The notes under the pieces: generated by a model | The model's database searches: none | What the model saw: the letters and a program-made list of their open reading frames with translations, nothing else | What the model was told of the DNA's origin: nothing | Part shown: piece by piece, positions 42,933 through 51,729 of the stretch | Layout: each line of letters begins with the position of its first letter | How positions within the stretch are numbered: the first letter of the stretch is position 1 | Position numbers and translations under genes: made by a program | Virus record (IMG/VR): IMGVR_UViG_3300025137_000017 | Span: 1 to 64,000 of that record | Length of the DNA: 64,000 bases | Source of the DNA: a virus | Reading direction: 5' to 3' (one strand)

Positions 42933-45044
42933 ATGGATATAGGACAAATTGCTAGTATTTTTTCTTCATTGCCCGAATGGGTATCAGAAGATACTATGCA
43001 AGGTATATTAAGATCACAGCGAAGTAATACTAATCAGAATATAGCTAAGATCAATAAGATTGCCTCAAAATGGGGTTTAGATCCTATCGAAGCTCAAATT
43101 GATGAAATAATTGACAACAAACAAAGAGGTATGCAGGATACTAAACGTATGTCTGCACAGACTAGATCAGCTATAAATGATTTACAGCGAGAAAACGATC
43201 CCATTCAGGGACTAGGTGCTGGTATTAGTTTGGTTGGTGGTGCTCTTGGTAATGTTGGAAAAGGAGTTGACTTCCTAACAGGTAACAAATTAAGTAGTCT
43301 TGCCAAGAAAAAAATAGGACCTAAACTATTAAAAGCAGGAAACAAAGGACTAGGCGCTCTGGCAGGAGTCGCCGGATTTACTGCTGGTACAAGTGCCTTC
43401 ATAATGAGTTTAGAACGAGATATCCGTGCAATGGTTGAAATGAGTGTGTTTACCAATCCATCAGAAATGCAATATATTAAAGAAGCTGCCAATGGTGTTG
43501 GTATGAGTATGGTGGAAGCTACAAAGATGCTGGGCGGTAGTCAGGCAATGATAGCCGCAGTCGGAGACGGTGATGTAGCAACAGGAACACTAAGGTTTTT
43601 AAAATTTGCAGAAAAATTAGAACATATGAATGCTAATGGCAAAGGTGGTATTAGTGATTTTGGTTTAGGCGTTGACCAAATGGCTCAAAGACTGGCACAA
43701 GAAGCATCATTGCTATATGATCTAAACGAATTAACAGAAACAAATTTAACACCAAAGGGACAAGCATATAAAAACTTTGAAACAATGGAAGGTATGATGA
43801 CCTATATGGCAGACTGGACCGGCGTTAGAAAGAGTGAATTACTTGACCAGGGTATGCAGGCTGATGCAATGATAGATTATAGAATGGCTCTCAAACAAAA
43901 CAAAGCACATTTAGAAGCGGCCTATGGTGAAGGAACTGTGGTGGCAGTAGCAAATGGCAGAAGAAGATTAGCAATGCAATTGGCTATGGTTCCAGAATTA
44001 CAAACAGAACTATTAGCTGGTCTTGATAAGACAATAAACGACATTCAATATAACGGAGGCGATTCAGTAATCTCCTTTAATCAAGAGTTTCTAGATAAGA
44101 TGAATGTCCTGGATCCAGATGCAGCGAATAGAATGACAAAACTTATTAAGGATATAGCAACAGGACAATTTAAAGACGATCCAATACAACAGGATATAGA
44201 AGTTAAGAAATTCTTACAGTCAGTTGCAAATGCAAAAACTAAAGATGGTCCACAAGAAATGTTCAAAGCAGTTAACACGTTAATTACCACGACTAACTTA
44301 ATTCCTAATCTTGATATGTCAGATAATGAGCAAAGAGAAAAAGCGGCAAATGTAAAAGCCAAAGCTGAAGAAGGCGACAACATGATTGATACAATAGACA
44401 ACACTAGAAAAACATTGAGATCAGGTATTACGGCACTAGCACCCACAACAAATACAGTAGTTGATTTATTTGGAACTCTTACTACGGGTATTGGAATTTT
44501 TGGTTCAGCGATATCTATGATTCCTGGATTTGAATCCATGCATAAAGTTTTGGGAAAAGATGCAATTGGAAAGTATCGTATTGATCCAAGTACAACATAT
44601 GGTCCGCAGATGTCTGATTTTGTTGAACCTACAGTACCAAAACTTTCAGATGAAGAAATTAGGAAACGAAATCACGAAGCTATGGTAAAAGGCCCACACT
44701 TGGATGGCACAAAGGTGGTTGTACCAGTTACAGTAACCGATCCAAATGAAAAATCTTTTCTAGGAAACATTTGGGATTCAATTACAGGAGCCGACGATGG
44801 TAAAAAAGAAAAAGAAAGAGTAGCAGGATTATCTACTCCAGAACTAACAGCAAGACTTGACGAAGTTAAAGACAAAATTAAACAACTAGAAATTAAAAAA
44901 GCAGAATCTAAAAACGGTTTTCATATAGATGGTATCAATAGAAGGATAGCTTCGGAAGAAAGAGCAATGGCTAGAATACTAGCTGACATAGTGGCAAAGA
45001 CAAATCAATCAACACTCTCGGAGACAGTAGACAATGGCAAGTAG
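42933..45044 (+). CDS. Tail tape-measure/tail assembly-like protein 1 (703 aa)
   Basis: Large helical protein. The N-terminal 100 residues are charged and coiled. A Gly/Ala-rich hydrophobic stretch follows at about 95-155 (GLGAGISLVGGALGNVGKG through ALAGVAGFTAGTSAF), typical of the membrane-active region of tape measures, then long amphipathic helices and a second hydrophobic patch (LFGTLTTGIGIFGSAISMIPG, about residue 512). The C-terminus is Lys/Glu-rich coil. It shares a P-x-W-x-x-E-x-T-x-Q motif near the N-terminus with the next gene. Position beside gp26/gp51 suggests the T4 gp29 role (tail length), but homology is not proven. Confidence 0.55.
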   Translation: MDIGQIASIFSSLPEWVSEDTMQGILRSQRSNTNQNIAKINKIASKWGLDPIEAQIDEIIDNKQRGMQDTKRMSAQTRSAINDLQRENDPIQGLGAGISLVGGALGNVGKGVDFLTGNKLSSLAKKKIGPKLLKAGNKGLGALAGVAGFTAGTSAFIMSLERDIRAMVEMSVFTNPSEMQYIKEAANGVGMSMVEATKMLGGSQAMIAAVGDGDVATGTLRFLKFAEKLEHMNANGKGGISDFGLGVDQMAQRLAQEASLLYDLNELTETNLTPKGQAYKNFETMEGMMTYMADWTGVRKSELLDQGMQADAMIDYRMALKQNKAHLEAAYGEGTVVAVANGRRRLAMQLAMVPELQTELLAGLDKTINDIQYNGGDSVISFNQEFLDKMNVLDPDAANRMTKLIKDIATGQFKDDPIQQDIEVKKFLQSVANAKTKDGPQEMFKAVNTLITTTNLIPNLDMSDNEQREKAANVKAKAEEGDNMIDTIDNTRKTLRSGITALAPTTNTVVDLFGTLTTGIGIFGSAISMIPGFESMHKVLGKDAIGKYRIDPSTTYGPQMSDFVEPTVPKLSDEEIRKRNHEAMVKGPHLDGTKVVVPVTVTDPNEKSFLGNIWDSITGADDGKKEKERVAGLSTPELTARLDEVKDKIKQLEIKKAESKNGFHIDGINRRIASEERAMARILADIVAKTNQSTLSETVDNGK

Positions 45045-47130
45045 TTATAATATAAATTTACCTGATGGATCAAGTTTACCAGTTCCAGCTTGGGCAACAG
45101 AACAAACTCTACAACAACTAGCACAAATGTTGAATAAGAATAACTTATCTGTAGATATTATTACTGATCTAATGCAAGAAAATAATATGGACGTAGGTGA
45201 TGTTGCAGCCAAAATGTCACAACTAGCTGATGTAGACAAGAAAGAACTGCAACAAAGACTTTCAGAAGCAAAGAAACAATCCAAGAGCTTTGGTGCTAAA
45301 CTAACAGGCATAATGGACAAGTATAACAATACAGATAAACCATTAAGTAGTTTAGTTGATTTGGCTACCAACTTGGGTCGGGATATGAAAGATAGTTCTG
45401 GTACTTTTGGTAAAGACAAACAAAAAACAGCCGCCGGTGCAACGGCATTGACTGGAGTTATGGGTAAGCTGGGCAAGGCTATGGGTGTAGCGGGTGATAT
45501 TGCTCTTGTATACGCTGGTTTTATGGCCGGTAAAGGTGAAGAGTTTGCCAAAGCACAACAAAATATGATTGATAGTGGTGCTATCTTCTTTGAAAATGCG
45601 GCGGCCTTTAATGCGTTACAGACACAGGCAAGAGATGCAGGCATTGGCTATGAGAAGTTCACAACTATTGTAGGTAACTTCGGAAGTGCGATGGTTGGAT
45701 TAGGTGGCAACGTTAGTAATGGTGCTGTTGAATTTGGCGTTCTAGCAGAAAAACTAAATGATTCAAGTGATAAGTTCGGAGACTTTGGTATGACAAGTGA
45801 AAACTTGGCTGAAGGTTTTGCAGAGTTTATTGAAACACAACGTATGGCTGGAAATATAGATAGAACTCAGGTAGGCTACGGAGACAAGTTAGTCAAAGCA
45901 TATCAGGAATTGTTAATTGAAACAGGTTCATATGCAAGTGCTACAGCATTCACAAGAAAGCAGATGTTGGAATCATACACAGAGGCTATGAGTGCTCCAG
46001 TATTTGCAGGTACAATGAAAATATTAGATAAACTTGGTGAAAATGCCACAAAAGAAGCGGCTCAGGCAATACAAGTACAGTTAAAGTTACTTGAAAAAGG
46101 TGGGGTTACAGATATAGCAACACCATTACTTGGTGCTTTTGAACAGGCGTTGAGTGCATCAACAGGCGACTTAAAGAGTTTTGATATTACTAGTTACCTA
46201 GCAGAAAATGGCGGTGAACAATTAATTGCAACACTCGATAATGTAAATTCTACCCTATTACAAGATATTAATAGATCAATCCGTAATGGTGAGAAGCTGT
46301 CTGGAGATATGATACAGCAGTTAATGGCGGCGTATGAGAGTGTTAAGCCAGGAATGGTTATTCCTGCTGGTGCAACAGATGGCTTAATGGGTTACATGAA
46401 GAGAACACAGAATCAAATGGAAGAATTCCGTTTAAAAACTAAAGCAGTTTCTGAAATGTCAGAAGAAGAACGTAAAGAACTTAAAAACAAACATAAGAAA
46501 GATCTAAAGGGTGCAGGACAGTTAACTAAAGTAATGAATGATGTTACAGAGGGATACCTAAACGCAATGGATGCCTTGACACTTCCAATGGATAAATTCG
46601 CTACAGTACTAAACACAGTAACAACTGGTTTGAGCAACGTGGCAGGTGGAGCCAAAAACAATGCTAGTGGTCAAAACTTTATGCCTGGGTATGAGGGATA
46701 TTACGACATGGGTAAAGAACATAGATCTCCAAACAGAACTCCAATGGCGGCTGGTGGGTATGCTACCCCAGGATCAATAGGCATTGTGGGAGAAGAAGGT
46801 CCGGAATTATTACAAATGGGTGCCATGGGCGGAACAGTAATGTCTAATATGGTATTAAATAATTTGGTTGACAGCTTCAAAGAAAGCATGTATAATGAAG
46901 ATAATAAAGCTATGGTATCTCCCAATAGTTCAATTGGCTCGTCATTAATTAGTGAATATGAACAGGCATTGGCAGGCGATACTTCGGAATCCGGTGAAAG
47001 TATGAAGGGTCTAGAAGAAATCTTAGAGATGAAAAAACAAACTGTTACATCTTTAAAAAATCTAGACAGCGTATTAACTGGTATGTTTGCTCTAAGCGAA
47101 CAGCGATCAATTGCTTCTGAGATGTCTTAA
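45034..47130 (+). CDS. Tail tape-measure-like protein 2 (698 aa)
   Basis: Long helical protein starting MASSYNINLPDGSSLPVPAWATEQT. The section at about residues 135-185 is Ala/Gly-rich (GATALTGVMGKLGKAMGVAGDIALVYAGFMAG), and AAGGYATPGSIGIVGEEGPELLQMG near residue 575 is the G-x-x-G-E-x-GPE motif common in tape-measure proteins of many tailed phages. The ATG at 45034 overlaps the previous gene by 11 bases with CGGAGA upstream. Together with the preceding protein of equal length it may form a two-subunit measure, or one of them may be a tail-tip chaperone or hub component. The portal gene follows. Confidence 0.6.
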   Translation: MASSYNINLPDGSSLPVPAWATEQTLQQLAQMLNKNNLSVDIITDLMQENNMDVGDVAAKMSQLADVDKKELQQRLSEAKKQSKSFGAKLTGIMDKYNNTDKPLSSLVDLATNLGRDMKDSSGTFGKDKQKTAAGATALTGVMGKLGKAMGVAGDIALVYAGFMAGKGEEFAKAQQNMIDSGAIFFENAAAFNALQTQARDAGIGYEKFTTIVGNFGSAMVGLGGNVSNGAVEFGVLAEKLNDSSDKFGDFGMTSENLAEGFAEFIETQRMAGNIDRTQVGYGDKLVKAYQELLIETGSYASATAFTRKQMLESYTEAMSAPVFAGTMKILDKLGENATKEAAQAIQVQLKLLEKGGVTDIATPLLGAFEQALSASTGDLKSFDITSYLAENGGEQLIATLDNVNSTLLQDINRSIRNGEKLSGDMIQQLMAAYESVKPGMVIPAGATDGLMGYMKRTQNQMEEFRLKTKAVSEMSEEERKELKNKHKKDLKGAGQLTKVMNDVTEGYLNAMDALTLPMDKFATVLNTVTTGLSNVAGGAKNNASGQNFMPGYEGYYDMGKEHRSPNRTPMAAGGYATPGSIGIVGEEGPELLQMGAMGGTVMSNMVLNNLVDSFKESMYNEDNKAMVSPNSSIGSSLISEYEQALAGDTSESGESMKGLEEILEMKKQTVTSLKNLDSVLTGMFALSEQRSIASEMS

Positions 47131-47140
47131 TTAAATTATA

Positions 47141-47150
47141 GCTAAATACA
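47141..47150 (+). promoter_or_regulatory. T4-late-promoter-like motif (GCTAAATACA)
   Basis: GCTAAATACA, 21 bases before the gp20 ATG at 47171, with AAGG between. It is likely a promoter for the head operon. Confidence 0.55.
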
Positions 47151-47170
47151 TTAAATAAAAGGTTACAAAA

Positions 47171-48832
47171 ATGAGTTGGAAGAAACATTTTACGAGATAT
47201 GATGGTGACGCAAAAGCTGGCCAAACGAAGGCGAATCGTTGGCAGAGTTGGTTACCTGAAGTATACTCCGGCATGCCAAATCGTACAGAGCGTTATGTTC
47301 AGTATGATCAGATGGATCAAGACAGTGAAATTAATGCGGCATTGGATACTATTGCAGAATTTAGTACACAAAAAGAAATAAAGAACCTACTACCATTTGA
47401 GATCAACTATAAAGATGATGCAACTGAATCAGAAGTCAATGCATTGGAAACAGGATTAAAACAATGGTGTAATATTAATGATCTAGAAAGACGTGTATTC
47501 GGTATGTTTAGAGCATCAATTAAGTATGGCGACCAGTTCTTTATTCGTGATCCAGAAACATTTAAACTAATATGGGTTGATCCTAGTGATGTCAGTAAAG
47601 CGATTGTTAATGAAAGTAGTGGTAAAGAAATTGATCAGTATATCATTAAAAATGTTGCATTAAACTTACAAGACATGGTAGCAGTTGATACAAAAAAGAC
47701 TGCCAATGTTGCACAAAAAGGACAAACAACAAGTTATACAACTCCACCAAATACCAATGCAGGTGTTTATCATGGTAATTATAATAGTAGTAATACTGAA
47801 TATGCAATTGATGCCAGTAACGTTATCCATATTGCATTAACAGATGGTATGAGTGCAAACTGGCCTTTTGGAACAAGTATTCTTGAAAGTGTATTTAAAG
47901 TATATAAGCAAAAAGAATTACTAGAAGATTCAATTATTATTTACAGAGTACAACGTGCTCCTGAAAGACGTGTGTTTTATATTGATGTTGGTAATATGCC
48001 GGCCCATAAAGCAATGAGCTTTGTTGAGAGAGTTAAAAACGAAGTACACCAAACTCGTATACCTAATAAGACAGGTGGCGGAACAAATGTAATGGATGCG
48101 GCCTACAATCCACTATCAATTATGGAAGACTACTTCTTTGCTCAGACGGCAGAAGGTCGTGGTTCTAAAGTTGATGTGTTACAGGGTGGCGATAACTTAG
48201 GTGAGATTGATGACCTAAAATACTTTAATAACAAACTTATGCGAGGTTTAAGAGTACCAAGTAGTTACCTTCCAACAGGTGGCGAAGATGGAACAGCAAC
48301 GTATAATGATGGTAGAGTTGGAACAGCTCTAATCCAGGAATTTAGATTCAGCAAATACTGTGAAAGGATTCAAGCAATTCTACAAACTTCACTTGATACT
48401 GAATTTAAACTTTTCCTCAGACACAGAGGAATTGAAATACCAAGTAGTTTATTTGATCTACAATTTACTGAGCCACAGAGCTTTAGTCAATATAGAGACA
48501 TTGAACTAGAATCCCAACGAGCTACACTATTCTCACAGATTGAAGGTGTTGGTTACTTGAGTCGTAGATTCTTAATGAAGAAGTATCTAGGCCTAACTGA
48601 AGATGAGCTAGTTGAAAATGAACGTATGTGGAGAGACGAAAACGATATTAAGTCAGAAGCAGAAGTAGACTCTAAAGGAGATCTTGGAAGTCTAGGATTA
48701 CGTTCAGGTGATGTTGAAGGATTTGAACCTACTGATGTCGATGCAGAAGTAGATGATATTGATGGAGATGTACCCGGCATTGATGATGGTGGTGAATCTC
48801 CTATATCAGGAGACGCTCCGGAGGAGAACTAA
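47171..48832 (+). CDS. 20: Portal vertex protein gp20 (553 aa)
   Basis: T4-type portal through which DNA is packaged. Diagnostic regions are RYVQYDQMDQDSEINAALDTIAEFSTQ, then SIKYGDQFFIRDPE and IIYRVQRAPERRVFYIDVGNMPAHKA with NEVHQTRIPN. TGGGTNVMDAAYNPLSIMEDYFF, LQGGDNLGEIDDLKYFNNKL and LRVPSSYLP follow, all conserved in marine g20. The C-terminus is an acidic Gly/Asp-rich tail. Length is close to T4 gp20 (524). The order gp20-gp67-core-gp21-gp22-gp23 downstream is the T4 head order. Confidence 0.96.
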   Translation: MSWKKHFTRYDGDAKAGQTKANRWQSWLPEVYSGMPNRTERYVQYDQMDQDSEINAALDTIAEFSTQKEIKNLLPFEINYKDDATESEVNALETGLKQWCNINDLERRVFGMFRASIKYGDQFFIRDPETFKLIWVDPSDVSKAIVNESSGKEIDQYIIKNVALNLQDMVAVDTKKTANVAQKGQTTSYTTPPNTNAGVYHGNYNSSNTEYAIDASNVIHIALTDGMSANWPFGTSILESVFKVYKQKELLEDSIIIYRVQRAPERRVFYIDVGNMPAHKAMSFVERVKNEVHQTRIPNKTGGGTNVMDAAYNPLSIMEDYFFAQTAEGRGSKVDVLQGGDNLGEIDDLKYFNNKLMRGLRVPSSYLPTGGEDGTATYNDGRVGTALIQEFRFSKYCERIQAILQTSLDTEFKLFLRHRGIEIPSSLFDLQFTEPQSFSQYRDIELESQRATLFSQIEGVGYLSRRFLMKKYLGLTEDELVENERMWRDENDIKSEAEVDSKGDLGSLGLRSGDVEGFEPTDVDAEVDDIDGDVPGIDDGGESPISGDAPEEN

Positions 48833-48833
48833 G

Positions 48834-49031
48834 ATGAGATTTGGTGAATTAGCACAATCGGCTGAGAATGATGAGTACAATAAATGGGATATCGATGATA
48901 CTCGACGCCCTAGACTTACATTAAGACAACTTAATAAGATGCGTGGCATGAGAGAAATCGCAAAGGCAGAGCATATTGAACAAGTTGATCAGTTTAAAAC
49001 AATGTACGGTGCAACTGCTCCTGCCGAGTAA
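48834..49031 (+). CDS. Small prohead protein, gp67 position (65 aa)
   Basis: Starts MRFGELAQSAENDEYNKW at 48834, one base after the gp20 stop, with GGAGGAGA in the end of gp20 as ribosome site. It is a small charged protein with a basic middle (RRPRLTLRQLNKMRG) and a helical end. T4 has the small core protein gp67 at this place; this protein is less acidic, so the match is by position and size. A frame extending upstream to 48753 overlaps gp20 and is not used. Confidence 0.6.
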   Translation: MRFGELAQSAENDEYNKWDIDDTRRPRLTLRQLNKMRGMREIAKAEHIEQVDQFKTMYGATAPAE

Positions 49032-49064
49032 AACCCCTTAAAATTTATCTATAATCACCGAAAG

Positions 49065-49080
49065 CACGGTTTTAACCGTG
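49065..49080 (+). other. Hairpin in the gap before the core protein gene
   Basis: CACGGT 49065-49070 pairs with ACCGTG 49075-49080. It lacks a clear T tract, so it is a weak terminator or processing site between the gp20/gp67 genes and the late motif at 49108. Confidence 0.35.
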
Positions 49081-49107
49081 TTTCGCCTTAGTTTACACCA
49101 ATACGTC

Positions 49108-49117
49108 TTAAATATAC
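49108..49117 (+). promoter_or_regulatory. Late-promoter-like motif (TTAAATATAC)
   Basis: TTAAATATAC, 33 bases before the ATG at 49150, which has a strong AAGGAGA ribosome site. It is a weaker match than most others in the window. Confidence 0.4.
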
Positions 49118-49149
49118 ATGTTATAACCTATCTATAGAAGGAGATTATT

Positions 49150-49962
49150 ATGAGTGCTCAAGATCGTTATAAAAAAATCGTAGAGTCCCTAGTAAATGAT
49201 GAGACAGATCAAGCGTCTGAACTTTTACATGAGGCTTTCGTAGAAAAAGCTCGCGAAATCTGGAATGATTTGCTAGAGCAAGACGAACTCATCGAAGATG
49301 AGATCGAAGAAGAAGATATCGAAGAAGCAATTGGTGATGAAAAATCTGGAGATTTTCTAGACGACATCGAAACTGATAAAGATGAGATTGAAAGTGAAGA
49401 AGCTTTTGGTGAAGCTGACGATGAAGAGGATGAAGGTGAACTTGATCCTGCTGATATGGAAGCCGAACTAGAATTAGCTGACCCAGACATGGGCGACATG
49501 GACGCTCCAGAAGGAGAAGAAGGTGTTGAAGCGGCTATGGATAATGTTGAAGATGCTCTAGCGGCATTGAAGGCAGAATTTGCATCTATTATGGGTGACG
49601 ATGACGGAGAAGTAGAAGGCGATCCAGAAATGGATATGCCGGAAATGGAGTCAGAGGAACTAGCTTTCGAAGAAACTGATGAAGTTGATGAAGAAGTAGA
49701 AGAACTAGATGAAGCAGCAGAACTTAAAGCCGTTAGTGCCCCAGCAAACACTGGTGGAGACGATGGTAAAAAGTCCCCTATTGCAGACTTGAATAAAGGA
49801 AAAGATCCTGCTAAAGGAACTGGAGAGAACAAAGAGGCTTCTGCAGTTAACTTTGCTGGTGGCAATGAAAAAGGCGGTAAAGCACCTGCACCGAAGGCAA
49901 TGAGCGTAACAACTCCTGCTGATGCTGGTAGTCCAAAGCCTGCTCCAAAGCCAAAAGGATAA
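49150..49962 (+). CDS. Acidic prohead core protein, gp68-like position (270 aa)
   Basis: Very acidic: the region from about residue 40 to 190 is nearly all Glu/Asp with Ala and Met (repeats such as EIEEEDIEEA, EADDEEDEGEL and PDMGDMDAPEGEEG). Residues 195-270 are a basic Lys/Pro/Gly tail (APAPKAMS, PKPAPKPKG). The N-terminal 35 residues are an ordinary helix (YKKIVESLVNDETDQASELLHEAF). Such proteins form the disposable prohead core along with gp22 and are cleaved by gp21. The ribosome site AAGGAGATTATT precedes the ATG. It corresponds by place to T4 gp67/gp68, not by alignment. Confidence 0.7.
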   Translation: MSAQDRYKKIVESLVNDETDQASELLHEAFVEKAREIWNDLLEQDELIEDEIEEEDIEEAIGDEKSGDFLDDIETDKDEIESEEAFGEADDEEDEGELDPADMEAELELADPDMGDMDAPEGEEGVEAAMDNVEDALAALKAEFASIMGDDDGEVEGDPEMDMPEMESEELAFEETDEVDEEVEELDEAAELKAVSAPANTGGDDGKKSPIADLNKGKDPAKGTGENKEASAVNFAGGNEKGGKAPAPKAMSVTTPADAGSPKPAPKPKG

Positions 49963-49968
49963 TTGATA

Positions 49969-50610
49969 ATGCGTAATGTAACTCTAACTGAACGTCTATC
50001 TTTCGATAAGGCAAATATCATCGTTGAATCCAAAGAGGATGGCAACGGCGGTAAAAACCTATACATGGAAGGTATCTTCGTTCAGGGTGACAAACGCAAT
50101 CAAAACAAAAGAGTTTACCCTACAAGTGAGATCCAACGTGCTGTTAAGAATATACAGACAAAGATCGATGAAGGGTTTTCAGTATTAGGTGAAGCGGACC
50201 ATCCAGATGATTTACAAGTAAATCTAGACAGAGTGTCCCACATGATAGAAAAGATGTGGATGAACGGCGCTGATGGTTACGGAAGACTTAAACTATTGCC
50301 TACTCCAATGGGACAAATATGTATTACACTATTGGGGAACGGCGTAAAGCTAGGCGTGTCAAGTCGCGGCAGCGGTAACGTTACAGAATCAGGTAACGTA
50401 TCAGAATTTGAGATACAGACGGTGGACATTGTTGCCAACCCAAGTGCTCCTGATGCCTATCCAGATCCACTCTACGAAGCTATTATGAATGGTCCTCGTG
50501 GAAATATTTTATTGGACGTAGCAACTGCAACTAATCATGACACAAAGGCACAAAAGTACCTCCAGGAAGAGGTACTTAGATTGATAAACAACCTAGGTAT
50601 TAGGAGATAA
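49969..50610 (+). CDS. 21: Prohead maturation protease gp21-like (213 aa)
   Basis: T4 gp21-family serine protease that degrades the core and trims gp23. Likely catalytic His78 in LGEADHPDD and Ser in GVSSRGSG (131-132) have the order and spacing expected for the His-Ser pair of this family. SEFEIQTVDIVANPSAPDAY is the conserved C-terminal strand. I use the ATG at 49969 (MRNVTLTERLSF), preceded by AAGGAT; the in-frame TTG at 49963 would add two residues. It is located between core and scaffold genes, as in T4. Confidence 0.9.
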   Translation: MRNVTLTERLSFDKANIIVESKEDGNGGKNLYMEGIFVQGDKRNQNKRVYPTSEIQRAVKNIQTKIDEGFSVLGEADHPDDLQVNLDRVSHMIEKMWMNGADGYGRLKLLPTPMGQICITLLGNGVKLGVSSRGSGNVTESGNVSEFEIQTVDIVANPSAPDAYPDPLYEAIMNGPRGNILLDVATATNHDTKAQKYLQEEVLRLINNLGIRR

Positions 50611-50612
50611 GA

Positions 50613-51710
50613 ATGGCTCATGCAATCGAACAACTCCTAAGTTCAGAAGTACTTTCAGAAGAGGTCAAAACCACACTTTCAGAAGCGTGGGAATCCAAAC
50701 TTTCTGAAGCTCGCGAAGAAATCACTGTTGAATTACGTGAAGAATTTGCGAACCGTTATGAAGCAGATAAAGATCAAATGGTAGAGGCACTAGATGCCAT
50801 GCTAACTGATACTTTAAAAACAGAACTAACAGAATTTGCTCAAGATAAGAATGAGGCTGTAAAAGCTAAAGTTCTATATCAAAAGCAAATTTCAGAACAT
50901 GCAAAACTTCTAGATGGTTTCGTAATGGAAACCCTTAAAAAGGAAATCCAAGAATTACGTGACGATCGTAAATTACAAGAAGGTAACTTTGTAAAGTTAG
51001 AGGACTTCGTAATGGAGCAACTAACAACTGAACTTAATGAATTCCACCAAGATAAGAAAGACGTTCTCGCAGAGAAAGTCAAATTGGTGAAAGAAGGTAA
51101 GAAAATGATTGCCGAAGCAAAGGCGAAATTCATATCTAAAGCAAGTACTAAACTAGCTGGTATTGTAGAATCTACACTAACAGCAGAATTAGGACTACTT
51201 AAAGAAGACATTCAGAAAGCAAAAGAAAATAACTTTGGTCGTAAGATCTTTGAAACTTTTGCAGCTGAATTTATGAGTTCCAACTTAGCGGATGGTACAC
51301 AAGTTTCAAACTTAGCTCAGGAATTAGAAAATATGAAGAAGCAACTAGCTGAATCAGAAACACTAATGGCTGAGAAAGACGGTAAAATAGTTAAAGCAGA
51401 AAAGAAAGCAGATCGTATTGCGGAAGCAAACGAACGTGCTGGTGTTCTAGCAGAACTACTTGGCCCTCTTGCAAAAGACAAGCGTGAATTGATGGGTAAT
51501 TTACTTGAATCAGTAGCGACTACTAAATTAAAAGTGTCCTATAACAAGTATCTACCAACTGTTTTAAATGAAACAGTTAAAACAACAACAAAAGCGAAAA
51601 CACTAAATGAATCTCAGAAGACTGAGATTACAGGTAACAAGGCAAAGACACAGGATACTGATGTGGACGCTGAAATTATTAACCTAAGAAAATTAGCCGG
51701 TATTAATTAA
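50613..51710 (+). CDS. 22: Prohead scaffold protein gp22-like (365 aa)
   Basis: Almost wholly alpha-helical and Glu/Lys-rich, as scaffold gp22. A coiled coil runs through residues about 20-270, with repeated segments FVMETLKKEIQELRDD and FVMEQLTTELNEFHQDK. The C-terminal part (RAGVLAELLGPLAKDKRELMGNLLESV through EIINLRKLAGIN) matches the end conserved in marine gp22. It assembles the core with gp21 and is digested during maturation. It follows gp21 by two bases, with GGAGAT before the ATG, and precedes gp23. Confidence 0.9.
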   Translation: MAHAIEQLLSSEVLSEEVKTTLSEAWESKLSEAREEITVELREEFANRYEADKDQMVEALDAMLTDTLKTELTEFAQDKNEAVKAKVLYQKQISEHAKLLDGFVMETLKKEIQELRDDRKLQEGNFVKLEDFVMEQLTTELNEFHQDKKDVLAEKVKLVKEGKKMIAEAKAKFISKASTKLAGIVESTLTAELGLLKEDIQKAKENNFGRKIFETFAAEFMSSNLADGTQVSNLAQELENMKKQLAESETLMAEKDGKIVKAEKKADRIAEANERAGVLAELLGPLAKDKRELMGNLLESVATTKLKVSYNKYLPTVLNETVKTTTKAKTLNESQKTEITGNKAKTQDTDVDAEIINLRKLAGIN

Positions 51711-51729
51711 CTTTAAAGGAGATACCAAA

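Noticed and set aside
49209-50066. A 285-codon minus-strand frame of Ser/Pro-rich sequence
   Set aside because: Mirror of the Glu/Asp-rich core protein; poly-Ser is what antisense acidic codons give. The sense gene has a strong ribosome site and the expected T4 position.
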